NCBI GenBank assembly: GCA_019637815.1
Contig: JAHBUZ010000001.1
Location: 87,865 to 151,864 of the forward strand
Direction: 5' to 3'
DNA: 64,000 bases
Origin: Chloroflexota bacterium
Lineage (GTDB): Bacteria > Chloroflexota > Limnocylindria > Limnocylindrales > CSP1-4
Of this stretch, positions 16,597-25,383 are shown piece by piece. The notes beneath the pieces were generated by a model. It searched no databases and was not told the origin of the DNA. It was given only the letters and a program-made list of their open reading frames with translations. The position numbers and the translations under genes are program-made. Position 1 is the first letter of the stretch, and the number at the start of each line of letters is the position of its first letter.

Positions 16597-16881
16597 ATGG
16601 AACGACCGCGCGACGACCTCAGCGCCGCCCAGCTCGCGGCGCTCGTGCCCGACGAGGACCAGGACCTGGACGGACAGCGGGTCGCGGATGCCGCGGACGA
16701 CGTCTCGGCCGGGACCGCGCGCGGCGAGGTGGCCACGCTCGACCCTCGCGCAGCGCCGCTCGTCGAGGACGAGCTCCTGTCCGACGCGTTCGACCTCCTG
16801 CCCGGACCGGACACGACCGACCTCGACGGCCCCGACGAGGATGACCCCGAGGCCTGGCTGGACGAGCGCACGGACCGATGA
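16597..16881 (+). CDS. small acidic protein of unknown function
   Basis: The ATG at 16597 has a near-perfect ribosome binding site (AGGAGGT, seven bases upstream), which favours this start over an in-frame ATG at 16573. The 94-residue product is strongly acidic, with about 27 Asp/Glu, and ends in a nearly all-acidic run (DTTDLDGPDEDD) and EAWLDERTDR. There is no signal peptide, membrane segment, cysteine or recognised motif. It stands alone between the nuo operon and a divergent-content region. The good ribosome binding site and steady codon use support a real gene; its function is unknown. Confidence 0.65.
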   Translation: MERPRDDLSAAQLAALVPDEDQDLDGQRVADAADDVSAGTARGEVATLDPRAAPLVEDELLSDAFDLLPGPDTTDLDGPDEDDPEAWLDERTDR

Positions 16882-17085
16882 GCGGTCGATCCAGAGGCGA
16901 GCCCGGAGGGCGTCTCATCGCCGCGGATGGTGACGTCCACCGGCGATGATCACCGGCTCCGGGTAGCGATCGGTCGGGCCAGGCCCGACTCGAGGGCCGT
17001 GGACTCATGCGCGTGATGCTCGCATGCGAGACCGTCGTCGCCTATCGTGGTCCCGGATCCACGATGATGCGCAACGAGAGGACGG

Positions 17086-18514
17086 ATGACGGGCAGCCGG
17101 ACGGTGGTGGCGCTGGTGGTCGCCAGCGTGCTGGGGCTCGCGACGGCGATCACCGCACACGCTGCCGAGCCCGAGCCGGAGGCGCCTCGCTGGGGACTGT
17201 TCGTCGACGCGGAGCGAGAGGTCGGCAGCGGCATGGTCGCGGTGGACCGCCAGGACGGCATCCACATCGCGTACAGCCACCGCGCGCCCCTCGCCGAGGA
17301 CCCCACGGCGGGCTGGCTGTATTGCCCGGTGGATGCCGCATGCGGGAGCGGCGAGGGATGGATCGGCACGGAGCTGGGCACGAACGTCCTGCGCGTGATG
17401 CTCGCGACGACCCGCGTGGGAGCCCCTCGCCTGCTCATCGAGCAGTCGGGCACGAACGGCGGCAAGGACTATCACTACGCCGCCTATGACACCGACTGCG
17501 GGAACCCGGCCAGCTGGCAGGTTGGCTTCGTCACCCGGACCTGGGGGACGGAGATCGGCGATGCGTTCCTGGAGACCCACACGCGACACGGGTTCGCGCT
17601 CGATGACCAGGACCGACCTGGATTCGTGTTCGACGACCGCGACTACCTGCGCGAGCCGGACCACGTCGGTGGCTTCTACACCTGGTGCGAGACGGCCTGC
17701 GCCGCCGGCACGCCCGAGTCGCCGACATGGCGTGAGGTCGACATCGGGGGCGGTGCACCGGGCGACAGGGACATCTACTCCCTGCCCGCGCTCCGGGTAC
17801 ACGAGCAGCGGTCGGCCGCGCGTCCTCGTGGAGGTGACCACGGGCGATGCGGGGGCCGCGCCCATGGGCATCGTGTACAAGACATGCGATACCGACTGTG
17901 ACCAGAGTGCCTCGTGGACGCACACACCCATCGCCGACCGTGGCTACGAGATGGATGTCTCGTGGGACCTGGTGCTCGATGCGGATGATCGCGCCCATGT
18001 CGCGCTCTACCAGGGTAGTCTCCTCGACGCTCAAGGTCATCGATTGTTCCCCCTGACCTGCACCATCGACTGCGACGATGCCGGCAGCTGGCGGACGCTG
18101 GACCTGGGCCTCGAGCGAGGGCAGGGCGAGTCGCCCGACATCGAGCTCCAGCCCGACGGCCGGCCCGCCATCAGCTACCTCCGCGGCGGATCCGCCGTCC
18201 AGCTCCTGCGCTGTATCGCTGACTGCGCCGACGCAGGCGGCTGGCGGAACAGCGTGCTCGACACCGCGACCGACCTCGAGACCGACTTCCCGGTGGCACA
18301 CCCGGTGACCTGTGAGGCGGGCTTCTGGGATACCGAGAGCACGCGGCTCGCGATCGACAGTCGAGGTCACCTGCGCGTCGTCGCCGACGCCGCCTACCAG
18401 GCACGCTGTCTCTACGAAGACCCCAAGCGCCCGGACGACCCTCCGATGTCACGCTTCCACGAGGTACACCACGCGGTGCGGCTCCTGCTCTGGGACGTGC
18501 CACCACTCGCCTGA
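17086..18514 (+). pseudogene. secreted Cys/Trp-repeat protein broken by a one-base frameshift
   Basis: ATG 17086 follows GAGAGGACGG. The first 27 residues are a good signal peptide (VVALVVASVLGLATAITAHA). The frame then runs well to about base 17808, after which it becomes Arg/Gly/His-rich nonsense. The +2 frame continues the protein from GRPRVLVEVTTGD to a stop at 18512-18514. Removing one base near 17809 joins ...LRVHEQ to GRPRVLVEV and gives about 475 residues. A loose module recurs in both halves: YDTDCGNPASW, YKTCDTDCDQSASW, LTCTIDCDDAGSW, LRCIADCADAGGW, i.e. a C-x-x-D-C turn before a tryptophan, suggestive of an extracellular propeller-like or repeat protein. The break may be a real mutation or a sequencing error. 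No family name is assigned. Confidence 0.7.
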
Positions 18515-18595
18515 CGACATCGATGGGCGCTCTCCCAGGATGGGACCGGATCGGGAGATCGCTGGGAGTCGCCCCTCGCCTCGACCGCGGAACTG

Positions 18596-19486
18596 CTACG
18601 AGGCCTGATGGAGGCGGCGCACGAGCGCCACGAGGAACCCGGCGACCGCATGCGGATCGGCCAGACGCGCATCCACCGCATGGTCGGTGTCCTCCACCGC
18701 GTCGGCGCGCGTGCCCACGCCGATGGCCAGACCATGGAGACGACCTGCTCGGCGCGCCTGGCGCAGGACCTGGAACGCGGGGACGTCCGTGCTGTCGTCG
18801 CCGAGCATGAGCGCGACCCCGGGTCGGTGGGTCTGGACGAGGTGCTCCAGCGTGGTGCCCTTGTCCGGGGCGCCGGGGGGTCGCAGCTCCAGCGAGCGAC
18901 GACCCGGATACCGGACCAGGGTGCCGGCCGGGTCATGGCGGTCGACCACCGCGCTGACGGACGTGCGGGCCACCTCGAGGTCCGGCGCAGCACGGAAGTG
19001 GAACGTGATGGCCGGCGGCTTCGGCTCGACCACGAGCCACGCCTCGGGGATCTCCCGGGTCACCTCGCGAGCGAGCGTCGCGGCGGTCGCCGGCCACGCA
19101 TCCAGCGCGGGCAGCGTGACCGCGAGATGGTCGGCGGTCCGGCCCCGTCCCAGGTCACCCCGTTCGAAGCCCTGGTTGCCGAGGTAGGCGGCGCCACCCA
19201 CGCGCACCCGTCGGACCAGGTCATGCGCGGTCCGTCCCGAGAGGAAGGCCACGCTGGTCGTGGGGTGAGCGGCGATCCGGCGCAGCGCCCGTCGAGCGGC
19301 CGGGACGATGGTCGCGGCCCACGGGTCGCGGAGCGGCTCGCCGAGCGTGCCGTCGAAGTCCGACACGATGAGCAGGGGGCCGGCATCGAGCGGGATGCTG
19401 GCAGCGAGGGCGCGTGGGTCCGTCACGGCACCCTGGACGCTGGGGTCGTCGATGGGTGGTCCTGGCTGCGTGTCCGTCGGGTGCAT
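18596..19486 (-). CDS. otsB: trehalose-phosphatase (HAD family)
   Basis: Predicted to remove phosphate from trehalose 6-phosphate in the cytoplasm. The 296-residue protein has the HAD motif I VSDFDGTLGEP near residue 42, motif II FLSGRT, the OtsB feature GNQGFERG, and motif IV LMLGDDSTDVPAF near residue 230; PDKGTTLEHLV supplies the conserved lysine. No trehalose-phosphate synthase (OtsA) gene is in the window, so the partner would be elsewhere. A different sugar phosphate cannot be excluded. It is divergent from the sortase-like gene with a 37-base gap. Confidence 0.85.
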   Translation of the reverse strand: MHPTDTQPGPPIDDPSVQGAVTDPRALAASIPLDAGPLLIVSDFDGTLGEPLRDPWAATIVPAARRALRRIAAHPTTSVAFLSGRTAHDLVRRVRVGGAAYLGNQGFERGDLGRGRTADHLAVTLPALDAWPATAATLAREVTREIPEAWLVVEPKPPAITFHFRAAPDLEVARTSVSAVVDRHDPAGTLVRYPGRRSLELRPPGAPDKGTTLEHLVQTHRPGVALMLGDDSTDVPAFQVLRQARRAGRLHGLAIGVGTRADAVEDTDHAVDARLADPHAVAGFLVALVRRLHQAS

Positions 19487-19523
19487 CGAGCACGAGCATA
19501 CGGTGCGCTAGCATCGGCGGCCC

Positions 19524-20633
19524 ATGTCCAGACTCGTGTCGCTCGTGGAGCGACTCGTCCCGGCACTCCTCATCGGCGCCGCGGTCGCGCTGCTGGCGGC
19601 CGGCCTCAGCAGCTGGATCCCGACCGGACCATCCCCGACGGATCCGCCGACCGCTGACGCGCCGGGTACGGACATGCCCGGGTCGAGCCCTGCCCGGACC
19701 AGCGTCCCGTCGCCGGTCCGGCCCACGCCCGGGACGCCTCGACCCGTGGTGCCGGACCCGACGCCGACCCCCACCCCCCCGCCGACCCCCACGCCCACCG
19801 TGGCGCGGACGACATCGCCGACGCCGGCCGCCGAGCCGACCCTCGATGCACCCCGCACCCCGGTGCCCACACCCATCCCCGTTCGGACACCAGCGCCGAC
19901 AGCTCCGCCATCGGCGACGCCCCGGGCCACTGCCACACCTGCGGTGGCCACACCCCGATCGACAGCCGCCCCACTGCCCACTGGCACACCTCGGCCGACA
20001 CCCACCGGCACGCCCGCACCGGTCGCCACGATCACCCCTCGACCGACACCGACCCCTGCGCCCGCCGCCACGCGTGTGCCCGCCGCCACGCCCCGACCCA
20101 CGCCGACGCCCGCTCCGACGGCGACGCCTCCACCCGCGGTGGCCACCCGGATCGTCATCGCCTCGCTGGACATCGACCTGCCCATCATCTCGCGGGAGCA
20201 GCGGGTCCGCGGACAGGGCCCGGACCTGTACCCGCCCTGTGATGTCGCGCTGTACCACACAGCCTTCGAGCAGCCGGGGGTGACCGGCACGACCTACCTG
20301 TATGCGCACGCGCGGACCGGCATGTTCCTGCCGCTGCTCCGCGCGTCGGAGCGACGGGATGGCGCGTCCCTCCTTGGGGCGCTCGTCCAGGTCTACACCG
20401 CGGACGACCGGGAGCATGTGTACCAGATCACCCGCGTCAAGCGACATGCGCTCGACTTCTCCCTCGCGTTCGATGCGCCACCGGACGCACAGCAGCTCAT
20501 CCTCCAGACGAGCGAAGGACCGCGCGGCACCATCCCCAAGCTCCAGGTGCTCGCGGAGCCCGTGGAGGTGCTCCCCTCGACACGGGCCGAGGCACGACCG
20601 CGCGCGCGACCACGCCCCTGCTACGAGCCCTGA
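19524..20633 (+). CDS. sortase-like membrane protein with long Pro/Thr linker and Ser in place of the catalytic Cys
   Basis: Residues 10-31 form an N-terminal membrane anchor. Residues 35-205 are a low-complexity Pro/Thr/Ala region (repeated TPTP, RPTPTP), a cell-wall-spanning linker. The C-terminal 160 residues resemble a sortase: ASLDIDLPIIS, then GTTYLYAHARTGMFLPLL, where His262 corresponds to the catalytic histidine, and LILQTSEGPRG, where the expected TLxTC cysteine position holds Ser330. Sortases normally attach proteins to the wall by transpeptidation; with Ser this enzyme may be inactive or use another chemistry. The only cysteines in the domain are Cys239 and Cys366. Its end overlaps the convergent MFS gene by 13 bases. 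Confidence 0.75.
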   Translation: MSRLVSLVERLVPALLIGAAVALLAAGLSSWIPTGPSPTDPPTADAPGTDMPGSSPARTSVPSPVRPTPGTPRPVVPDPTPTPTPPPTPTPTVARTTSPTPAAEPTLDAPRTPVPTPIPVRTPAPTAPPSATPRATATPAVATPRSTAAPLPTGTPRPTPTGTPAPVATITPRPTPTPAPAATRVPAATPRPTPTPAPTATPPPAVATRIVIASLDIDLPIISREQRVRGQGPDLYPPCDVALYHTAFEQPGVTGTTYLYAHARTGMFLPLLRASERRDGASLLGALVQVYTADDREHVYQITRVKRHALDFSLAFDAPPDAQQLILQTSEGPRGTIPKLQVLAEPVEVLPSTRAEARPRARPRPCYEP

Positions 20634-22303
20634 TCGCGGGGACCATCGATGGTCTCGGAGGGATCACCCGAGCGGGCACGGCCGACCGACGCCGTGGACC
20701 CCATGCGGATGGTGGGCACCACGGCGACCACGAGCACGACCGCAGCGACCAGGAACAGGCTCGCGAGGATGGTCGCTGCCTGGTCCGCGGCCCAGGCCTC
20801 CAGCACATCCACGACGAGCGGGTCAGCGAGGGGCCTGCCTCGCAACGCCGGTGGCAGGACGGCATCCCGCGCGGCACCATCCGTGAGGACCACGCTGAGC
20901 GCCTCGATGCGACCCGTCCCGAACGCGGTCAGGACCGCGAGCCCCACCGCCATGCCTACCATGCGCGCCACGGTGACCGCCGCGCTCGCGGTGCCGTAGG
21001 CCGCACGTCCGAGCGCCTCGATCGCGGCGCTCGATCGGGGTGTGACGGTCAGCCCGAAGCCCAGACCGAACAGCGCGAGGGCCGGCAGCAGCACGCTCGC
21101 AGGGGTCGCCTGGGACGCGGTCCCCAGGACGAGCGATCCCGCGATGGCCAGCCCCAGGCCCGCCAGTCCGAGCGGCACCACGCCGATGCGTCGGAGCAGG
21201 TATCCGGACCCGATGGCGCCCACGGCCATGCTGAGCGCGAGCGTGCCCAGGAACAGGCGCTGCTCGGCGGGACCGCCGTAGCGCACCCGGTCCACCCAGA
21301 CCGCGGACGCGATGATCGCGGTCGCGAGGGCGTAGCCGGTCAGCAGGCTGACGACCATCGCGGGCCTGGCCACGTCGTCGCGGAACAATCGTGTGTCAAG
21401 GAACGGGTCCGCCGTCCGCGTCAGGTGACGCGCCGCCAGCACCGCAGCGACGACGCACAGCAGGCCGGCAACCAGCGACCAGGGCACCGATCCCGTATCC
21501 GGCTCACCCAGCGCCGTGACCCAGATGAGGCCGCTCGCCACCGTGGTGGTCACGAGGGCGCCTCCGAGCAGGTCGATCCTGCCGGCGCCCCGGGGCAGGT
21601 CCCATCGAGCCGTCGCGGCCCAGCACCAGGCGAGCACCACGATCGCGGCCGGCGCACCGAGGTAGAACACCCAGCGCCAGGCTGGCACGACCAGCGGCAT
21701 CAAGGGCTGGCCCACGGACCCGAGGTCGAGGAGCGCCGGACCGAGGTCGAACGACTCGAGGACCGTCGCGCCCAGGAAGGGACCCAGGGCCATGCCCAGG
21801 AAGTTGCTGCCGCTCACGAGGCCAAGGGCACGTCCCCGGGCAGCTCCCTGGAACAGGTGGCTGGCACCGGCGGTCGCCAGCGGCAGGATGGCACCGCCAC
21901 CGAGGCCCTGGACGACCCGTGCCAGCACGAGCGTGTCGAGCGTGTCGGCCGCGCCCGCTGCCAGCGACCCGATCGCGAACACGATGAGCGCCACTGCCAG
22001 GAGCCGCGGCAGGCCGATCCGGTCCGCGGCACGACCCGCGAGGGGCATGACGGCGATGTAGGCGAGCAGATAGCCGTTGACGGCCCAGCTCGCCCGTCGC
22101 AACTGCGTCCAGTCCGCGAGATCGACCACGATGGCGGGCAGGGCGACCGAGGTCGCCATCAGCTCCACGCCCACGAGCGCGGACGCGAGACAGAGTGCCG
22201 CCAGGAGGACCACACGGTCGATGCGACTCATCACGCCGATGATGCGCGGTCCCCGGCCGGGATGTCCGTGCCGCGACGCCTCGCACCCGCCGATCCGCTC
22301 CAT
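20621..22303 (-). CDS. MFS drug-efflux transporter, DHA2 (14-helix) type
   Basis: Multi-pass exporter of about 560 residues. It has the MFS motif A loop (AGRAADRIGLPRLL), the motif C-like GLVSGSNFLGMALGPFLG in helix 5 typical of proton-driven drug antiporters, and enough hydrophobic stretches for 14 helices. The start is uncertain: ATG 22303 has AGAGGGG just upstream and is used here, while ATG 22231 (MSRIDRVVLL) begins right at helix 1, and 22333 is also open. It is divergently transcribed from an ArsR-type regulator, and a shared control region lies between them; the regulator probably represses the pump. The substrate is unknown. Confidence 0.85.
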   Translation of the reverse strand: MERIGGCEASRHGHPGRGPRIIGVMSRIDRVVLLAALCLASALVGVELMATSVALPAIVVDLADWTQLRRASWAVNGYLLAYIAVMPLAGRAADRIGLPRLLAVALIVFAIGSLAAGAADTLDTLVLARVVQGLGGGAILPLATAGASHLFQGAARGRALGLVSGSNFLGMALGPFLGATVLESFDLGPALLDLGSVGQPLMPLVVPAWRWVFYLGAPAAIVVLAWCWAATARWDLPRGAGRIDLLGGALVTTTVASGLIWVTALGEPDTGSVPWSLVAGLLCVVAAVLAARHLTRTADPFLDTRLFRDDVARPAMVVSLLTGYALATAIIASAVWVDRVRYGGPAEQRLFLGTLALSMAVGAIGSGYLLRRIGVVPLGLAGLGLAIAGSLVLGTASQATPASVLLPALALFGLGFGLTVTPRSSAAIEALGRAAYGTASAAVTVARMVGMAVGLAVLTAFGTGRIEALSVVLTDGAARDAVLPPALRGRPLADPLVVDVLEAWAADQAATILASLFLVAAVVLVVAVVPTIRMGSTASVGRARSGDPSETIDGPRDQGS

Positions 22304-22312
22304 CGACCCCTC

Positions 22313-22340
22313 TTGACGATCGGATGCAGGCATGTAGTAT
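22313..22340 (+). promoter_or_regulatory. sigma70-type promoter for the ArsR gene
   Basis: TTGACG at 22313-22318 and TAGTAT at 22335-22340 are separated by 16 bases, close to the housekeeping consensus and conspicuous in this GC-rich DNA. It would drive the ArsR-PgsA-Ino1 genes rightwards. Confidence 0.6.
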
Positions 22341-22361
22341 CAACGGGCGCTTATATGTATC

Positions 22362-22375
22362 CGCATTGATATGCG
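22362..22375. promoter_or_regulatory. inverted repeat, candidate ArsR operator
   Basis: CGCAT-TGAT-ATGCG is a perfect five-base inverted repeat just downstream of the promoter and overlapping the first annotated ATG of the regulator. The surrounding AT-rich bases (TTATATGTAT before it) are unlike the local composition. A bound ArsR dimer here would block its own transcription and perhaps the divergent pump gene. Confidence 0.45.
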
Positions 22376-22772
22376 AATCGCGTGCGCCCTCCGGGACGCG
22401 ACCGAGCCCTCACAGGACAGCCGATTGCCCAGCCCTGCTCGCATCCGCTCCACCATCGCCACCCTGACCGACCCGCCGGCGGACCTGCGGGAGATCGCGG
22501 TGGTCCACAAGGCGCTGTCCGATCCCACGCGGCTGCGGCTGATGCAGCGGCTCGCTGACGGGCCGGGCACGGTCTCGGACCTGATGCACCACGTGGACCT
22601 GTCACAGCCGCTGGTCTCGTGGCACCTCCGCCGCCTGCGGGCCGCGGGCCTGGTGGACACCCAGCGTGTCGGTCGGGAGGTCATCTGCACCCTCGCCCCG
22701 GACACCCTCCGGCGGTTCCATGAGCGGGAGCTCGACCTCCTCGGGTTGACCGCGGGCTCGGACGCGGCATGA
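22371..22772 (+). CDS. ArsR-family winged-helix transcriptional regulator
   Basis: The 133-residue frame holds a compact winged-helix domain: [20 protein letters not shown], the recognition helix region [21 protein letters not shown], and the wing [14 protein letters not shown]. No metal-binding Cys motif (such as CVCDL) is present, so it may sense something other than arsenic or zinc. The N-terminal 35 residues precede the domain and the true start may be downstream (for example TTG 22425), because ATG 22371 lies within the inverted repeat. It overlaps the next gene by four bases and so may be co-transcribed with the lipid genes. Confidence 0.85.
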   Translation: MRIACALRDATEPSQDSRLPSPARIRSTIATLTDPPADLREIAVVHKALSDPTRLRLMQRLADGPGTVSDLMHHVDLSQPLVSWHLRRLRAAGLVDTQRVGREVICTLAPDTLRRFHERELDLLGLTAGSDAA

Positions 22773-23449
22773 GCCAGCCAGCCGATCCGACACGGCCCGC
22801 CTCCGCCACGCCACGCCGCGACGAGCTGCGGGGCATGGTCACGCCCCTCGCCCGGCGCATGGCGGACGCAGGGCTGACCCCCAACATGCTGACGCTCATC
22901 GGGTTCGGCATCTGCATCCTGGGCGCGCTCCTCGCCGCCGCCGAGTGGTGGCTCATCGCCGGCATCGTATGCACGCTCGGCTCCGCCTTCGACATGTTCG
23001 ATGGCGCGGTCGCCCGGGTCACGGGTGCCACCAGCAAGCTCGGCGCGTTCATGGACAGCACCTTCGATCGCTGGGGCGAGGCGGTCATCTACCTGGGCAT
23101 CGTCATCGGCTGCTCCCGGGCAGGCTTCGAGGTGGGCACCTGGCTCGCCGCGGCCGCCATGGGGTCCGCGTTCATGGTCAGCTACGCCCGGGCGCGCGCG
23201 GAGTCGCTCGGCTTCGCACCCGGCAAGGGGATGGCGGCCGTCGGGCTGGCCCCTCGCGAGGTCCGGGTCGTCATCCTCGGCATCGGTCTCGTCGGTGCCG
23301 GGCTGACCGGCGGCGTCACCGTCGGTGCCATGGGCCAGACCGTGCTCGCGGCGGCCCTCGGTCTCATCGCGCTCCTCGCCACCATCACGGTCATCCAACG
23401 CATCACGTTCACCATCAGACAGGCATCCTCGGAGGTCGATCGATCATGA
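22769..23449 (+). CDS. CDP-alcohol phosphatidyltransferase, probable phosphatidylinositol(-phosphate) synthase
   Basis: Integral membrane enzyme of 226 residues joining CDP-diacylglycerol to an alcohol head group. The complete signature DG-x2-AR-x8-G-x3-D-x3-D is seen in the segment from [10 protein letters not shown] to FMDSTFDR (residues about 73-99), with about six helices around it. The gene starts inside the ArsR stop and its own stop overlaps ATG of inositol-3-phosphate synthase, which strongly suggests the head group is myo-inositol 1-phosphate, as for PgsA1 of actinobacteria. A phosphatidylglycerophosphate role is possible but less likely in this context. Confidence 0.85.
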   Translation: MSQPADPTRPASATPRRDELRGMVTPLARRMADAGLTPNMLTLIGFGICILGALLAAAEWWLIAGIVCTLGSAFDMFDGAVARVTGATSKLGAFMDSTFDRWGEAVIYLGIVIGCSRAGFEVGTWLAAAAMGSAFMVSYARARAESLGFAPGKGMAAVGLAPREVRVVILGIGLVGAGLTGGVTVGAMGQTVLAAALGLIALLATITVIQRITFTIRQASSEVDRS

Positions 23450-24732
23450 GCACAGGAAACGGTTCCACGAAGAACGGCGCGGGGGCGTCCAGCAACGGAG
23501 CGGCGGGCAAGGGCTCCCGCAAGCCGATCCGCGTCGCGATCGTGGGCGTCGGCAACTGCGCGAGCAGCCTCGTCCAGGGCCGCTACTACTACGAGAACGC
23601 GGCGGACGACGAGTTCGTGCCCGGGCTCATGCACGTCAACCTGGGCGGCTATCACGTCCGTGACGTGGAGTTCGTGGCGGCGTTCGATATCGACAGGAAC
23701 AAGGTCGGCAAGGACCTGTCCGAGGCGATCTACGCGAAGCCCAACAACACCTACGTGTTCCAGCAGGTGCCGAAGCTGGACGTCAAGGTCGACCGGGGCA
23801 TGACCCACGACGGCCTCGGCAAGTACCTGTCGCAGGTCATCGAGAAGGCGCCCGGCCAGACCGCCGATGTGGTGAGCATCCTCAAGGAACGCCAGGTGGA
23901 CGTCATGGTGTCCTACCTGCCGGTGGGCAGCGAGCAGGCCACGAAGTGGTACGTCGAGCAGGCGCTCCAGGCGGGTGTCGGCTTCATCAACGCCATCCCC
24001 GTGTTCATCGGTCGGGAGCCCTACTGGCAGCGCCGCTTCGCGGCGGAGGGCCTGCCCATCATCGGCGACGACATCAAGAGCCAGGTGGGCGCCACCATCA
24101 GCCATCGCGTCCTCACCCGCCTGTTCATGGACCGCGGCGTGCGCCTCGACCGCACCTACCAGCTGAACTTCGGTGGCAACACGGACTTCCTCAACATGCT
24201 CGAGCGCGAGCGTCTCGAGTCCAAGAAGATCAGCAAGACCAACGCGGTCACCTCGATGCTCGACTACGAGCTGGACCCGGACGATGTCCACGTCGGCCCG
24301 TCCGACCACGTGCCGTGGCTCAAGGACCGCAAGTGGTGCTACATCCGCATGGAGGGCACCACGTTCGGGGATGTGCCGCTCAACGCGGAGCTCAAGCTGG
24401 AGGTCTGGGACAGCCCCAACAGCGCCGGCGTCATCACCGACGCCATCCGGTGCCTCAAGCTGGGCATGGACCGGGGCCTCTCGGGGACGCTCGTGGCGCC
24501 CAGCTCGTACTTCATGAAGAGCCCGCCCATCCAGATCCACGATGACATCGCGCTGAACCGCGTCGAGGCGTTCATCAAGGGCGAGGACAACGAGACGCTC
24601 GTGGGCACCGAGACGGCGAAGCCCAAGGCGACCCGCAAGCTGGCCAAGGCCCGGCGCGCCGTCGAGACGGACGTCTCGGCGCAGGTCACCGTCGAGCATG
24701 CGGCCGCCAAGGTAGGGATCGCCGCCGGCTGA
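23446..24732 (+). CDS. ino1: inositol-3-phosphate synthase
   Basis: Converts glucose 6-phosphate to 1L-myo-inositol 1-phosphate using bound NAD. The 428-residue protein has a Gly/Ser/Asn-rich leader, then [17 protein letters not shown] (NAD-binding), [17 protein letters not shown], the [16 protein letters not shown] block, and [18 protein letters not shown] with catalytic lysines in KKISKTNAV. This is the short bacterial/archaeal-actinobacterial form. The C-terminal 50 residues are Lys/Ala-rich. ATG 23446 overlaps the stop of the phosphotransferase gene, and a strong hairpin terminator follows at 24755. Confidence 0.95.
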   Translation: MSTGNGSTKNGAGASSNGAAGKGSRKPIRVAIVGVGNCASSLVQGRYYYENAADDEFVPGLMHVNLGGYHVRDVEFVAAFDIDRNKVGKDLSEAIYAKPNNTYVFQQVPKLDVKVDRGMTHDGLGKYLSQVIEKAPGQTADVVSILKERQVDVMVSYLPVGSEQATKWYVEQALQAGVGFINAIPVFIGREPYWQRRFAAEGLPIIGDDIKSQVGATISHRVLTRLFMDRGVRLDRTYQLNFGGNTDFLNMLERERLESKKISKTNAVTSMLDYELDPDDVHVGPSDHVPWLKDRKWCYIRMEGTTFGDVPLNAELKLEVWDSPNSAGVITDAIRCLKLGMDRGLSGTLVAPSSYFMKSPPIQIHDDIALNRVEAFIKGEDNETLVGTETAKPKATRKLAKARRAVETDVSAQVTVEHAAAKVGIAAG

Positions 24733-24754
24733 CCCTTCCGTCCCCACGCAGCAC

Positions 24755-24787
24755 CGAGGACCGCGGGCGTCGAACCCGCGGTCCTCG
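24755..24787 (+). terminator. strong 13-pair hairpin after ino1
   Basis: CGAGGACCGCGGG (24755-24767) pairs perfectly with CCCGCGGTCCTCG (24775-24787) over a seven-base loop, 23 bases after the ino1 stop. No T-run follows, as is common in high-GC genomes. It ends the arsR-pgsA-ino1 transcript. Confidence 0.8.
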
Positions 24788-25125
24788 TGTCATGTCGTGT
24801 GACGGCCGATGGCGGGAGGCAGGGCGTGTGCCGGTGGCCCATCCGCACGATCGTCCATGATCAGTGGGCGCTCGACGGCCAAGTCACCAGATCAGCGGGC
24901 GTAGGACCTTGAGCCTGCGCGTTTGGGGCAACCCACCGTGACATCCGGTCCAGTCCGAATGGACGATCGTCGTGCGCGGACCTTTCAGAGGCCGGCGGAT
25001 GCCCGGAAACCACGCGCCCGGCCCCACCGCTGGTCATCGATCTTACGACGGGGCACCGCAAGCCCTCGGCACACCACCGCGCGATCATGACGTCTGGGTA
25101 CGCACCTGGTGCAGTGAGATCCGAC
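24788..25125. other. 338-base stretch without a recognised gene
   Basis: Between the ino1 terminator and the toxin-antitoxin operator. Base composition is more even than in flanking genes. A 75-codon reading frame exists on the minus strand (about 25087-24861) but has no ribosome binding site and no family resemblance, so it is not called. It could be the remnant of sequence brought in with the toxin-antitoxin pair. Confidence 0.4.
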
Positions 25126-25137
25126 GATGCTAGCATC
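25126..25137. promoter_or_regulatory. perfect palindrome, candidate antitoxin operator
   Basis: GATGCTAGCATC is a perfect 12-base palindrome ending six bases before the antitoxin ATG (25144). Its placement over the start region fits autoregulation by a ribbon-helix-helix antitoxin, which binds such sites as a dimer. Confidence 0.55.
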
Positions 25138-25143
25138 AGATGC

Positions 25144-25383
25144 ATGACCACTCGACGTACGACGCTCGCAGCTGATTCCGATGACCTGGACCTGCTCGCG
25201 GATGAAGCCCGTCGCCGTGGCGTGAGCCTCGCGGCGATCCTGCGGGAAGCGGTCGAGGCCGAGGCCGCACGCCTTCGCACGAGGACGCGGCCGCGGTTCG
25301 GCATCGCCTCCTCCGACGAAGGGGCGGCGCGAGTCGCGGCACGCGATGAGCACGCACCGATCCGCGCCAGACAGGGCTCCTGA
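25144..25383 (+). CDS. antitoxin, ribbon-helix-helix type
   Basis: 79-residue protein starting at ATG 25144, after the palindromic operator; an in-frame upstream ATG at 25087 would read through the operator and is rejected. MTTRRTTLAADSDDLDLL followed by ADEARRRGVSLAAILREAVE has the beta-strand-helix-helix pattern of CopG/Arc-type DNA-binding antitoxins. The C-terminal 30 residues are basic and probably cover the toxin. Its stop (25381-25383) shares a base with the PIN toxin start, the usual tight coupling of such pairs. Confidence 0.75.
   Translation: MTTRRTTLAADSDDLDLLADEARRRGVSLAAILREAVEAEAARLRTRTRPRFGIASSDEGAARVAARDEHAPIRARQGS

Noticed and set aside
24861..25087. 75-codon minus-strand frame between ino1 and the antitoxin
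   Set aside because: No ribosome binding site and no recognisable family; it may be chance in GC-rich DNA.
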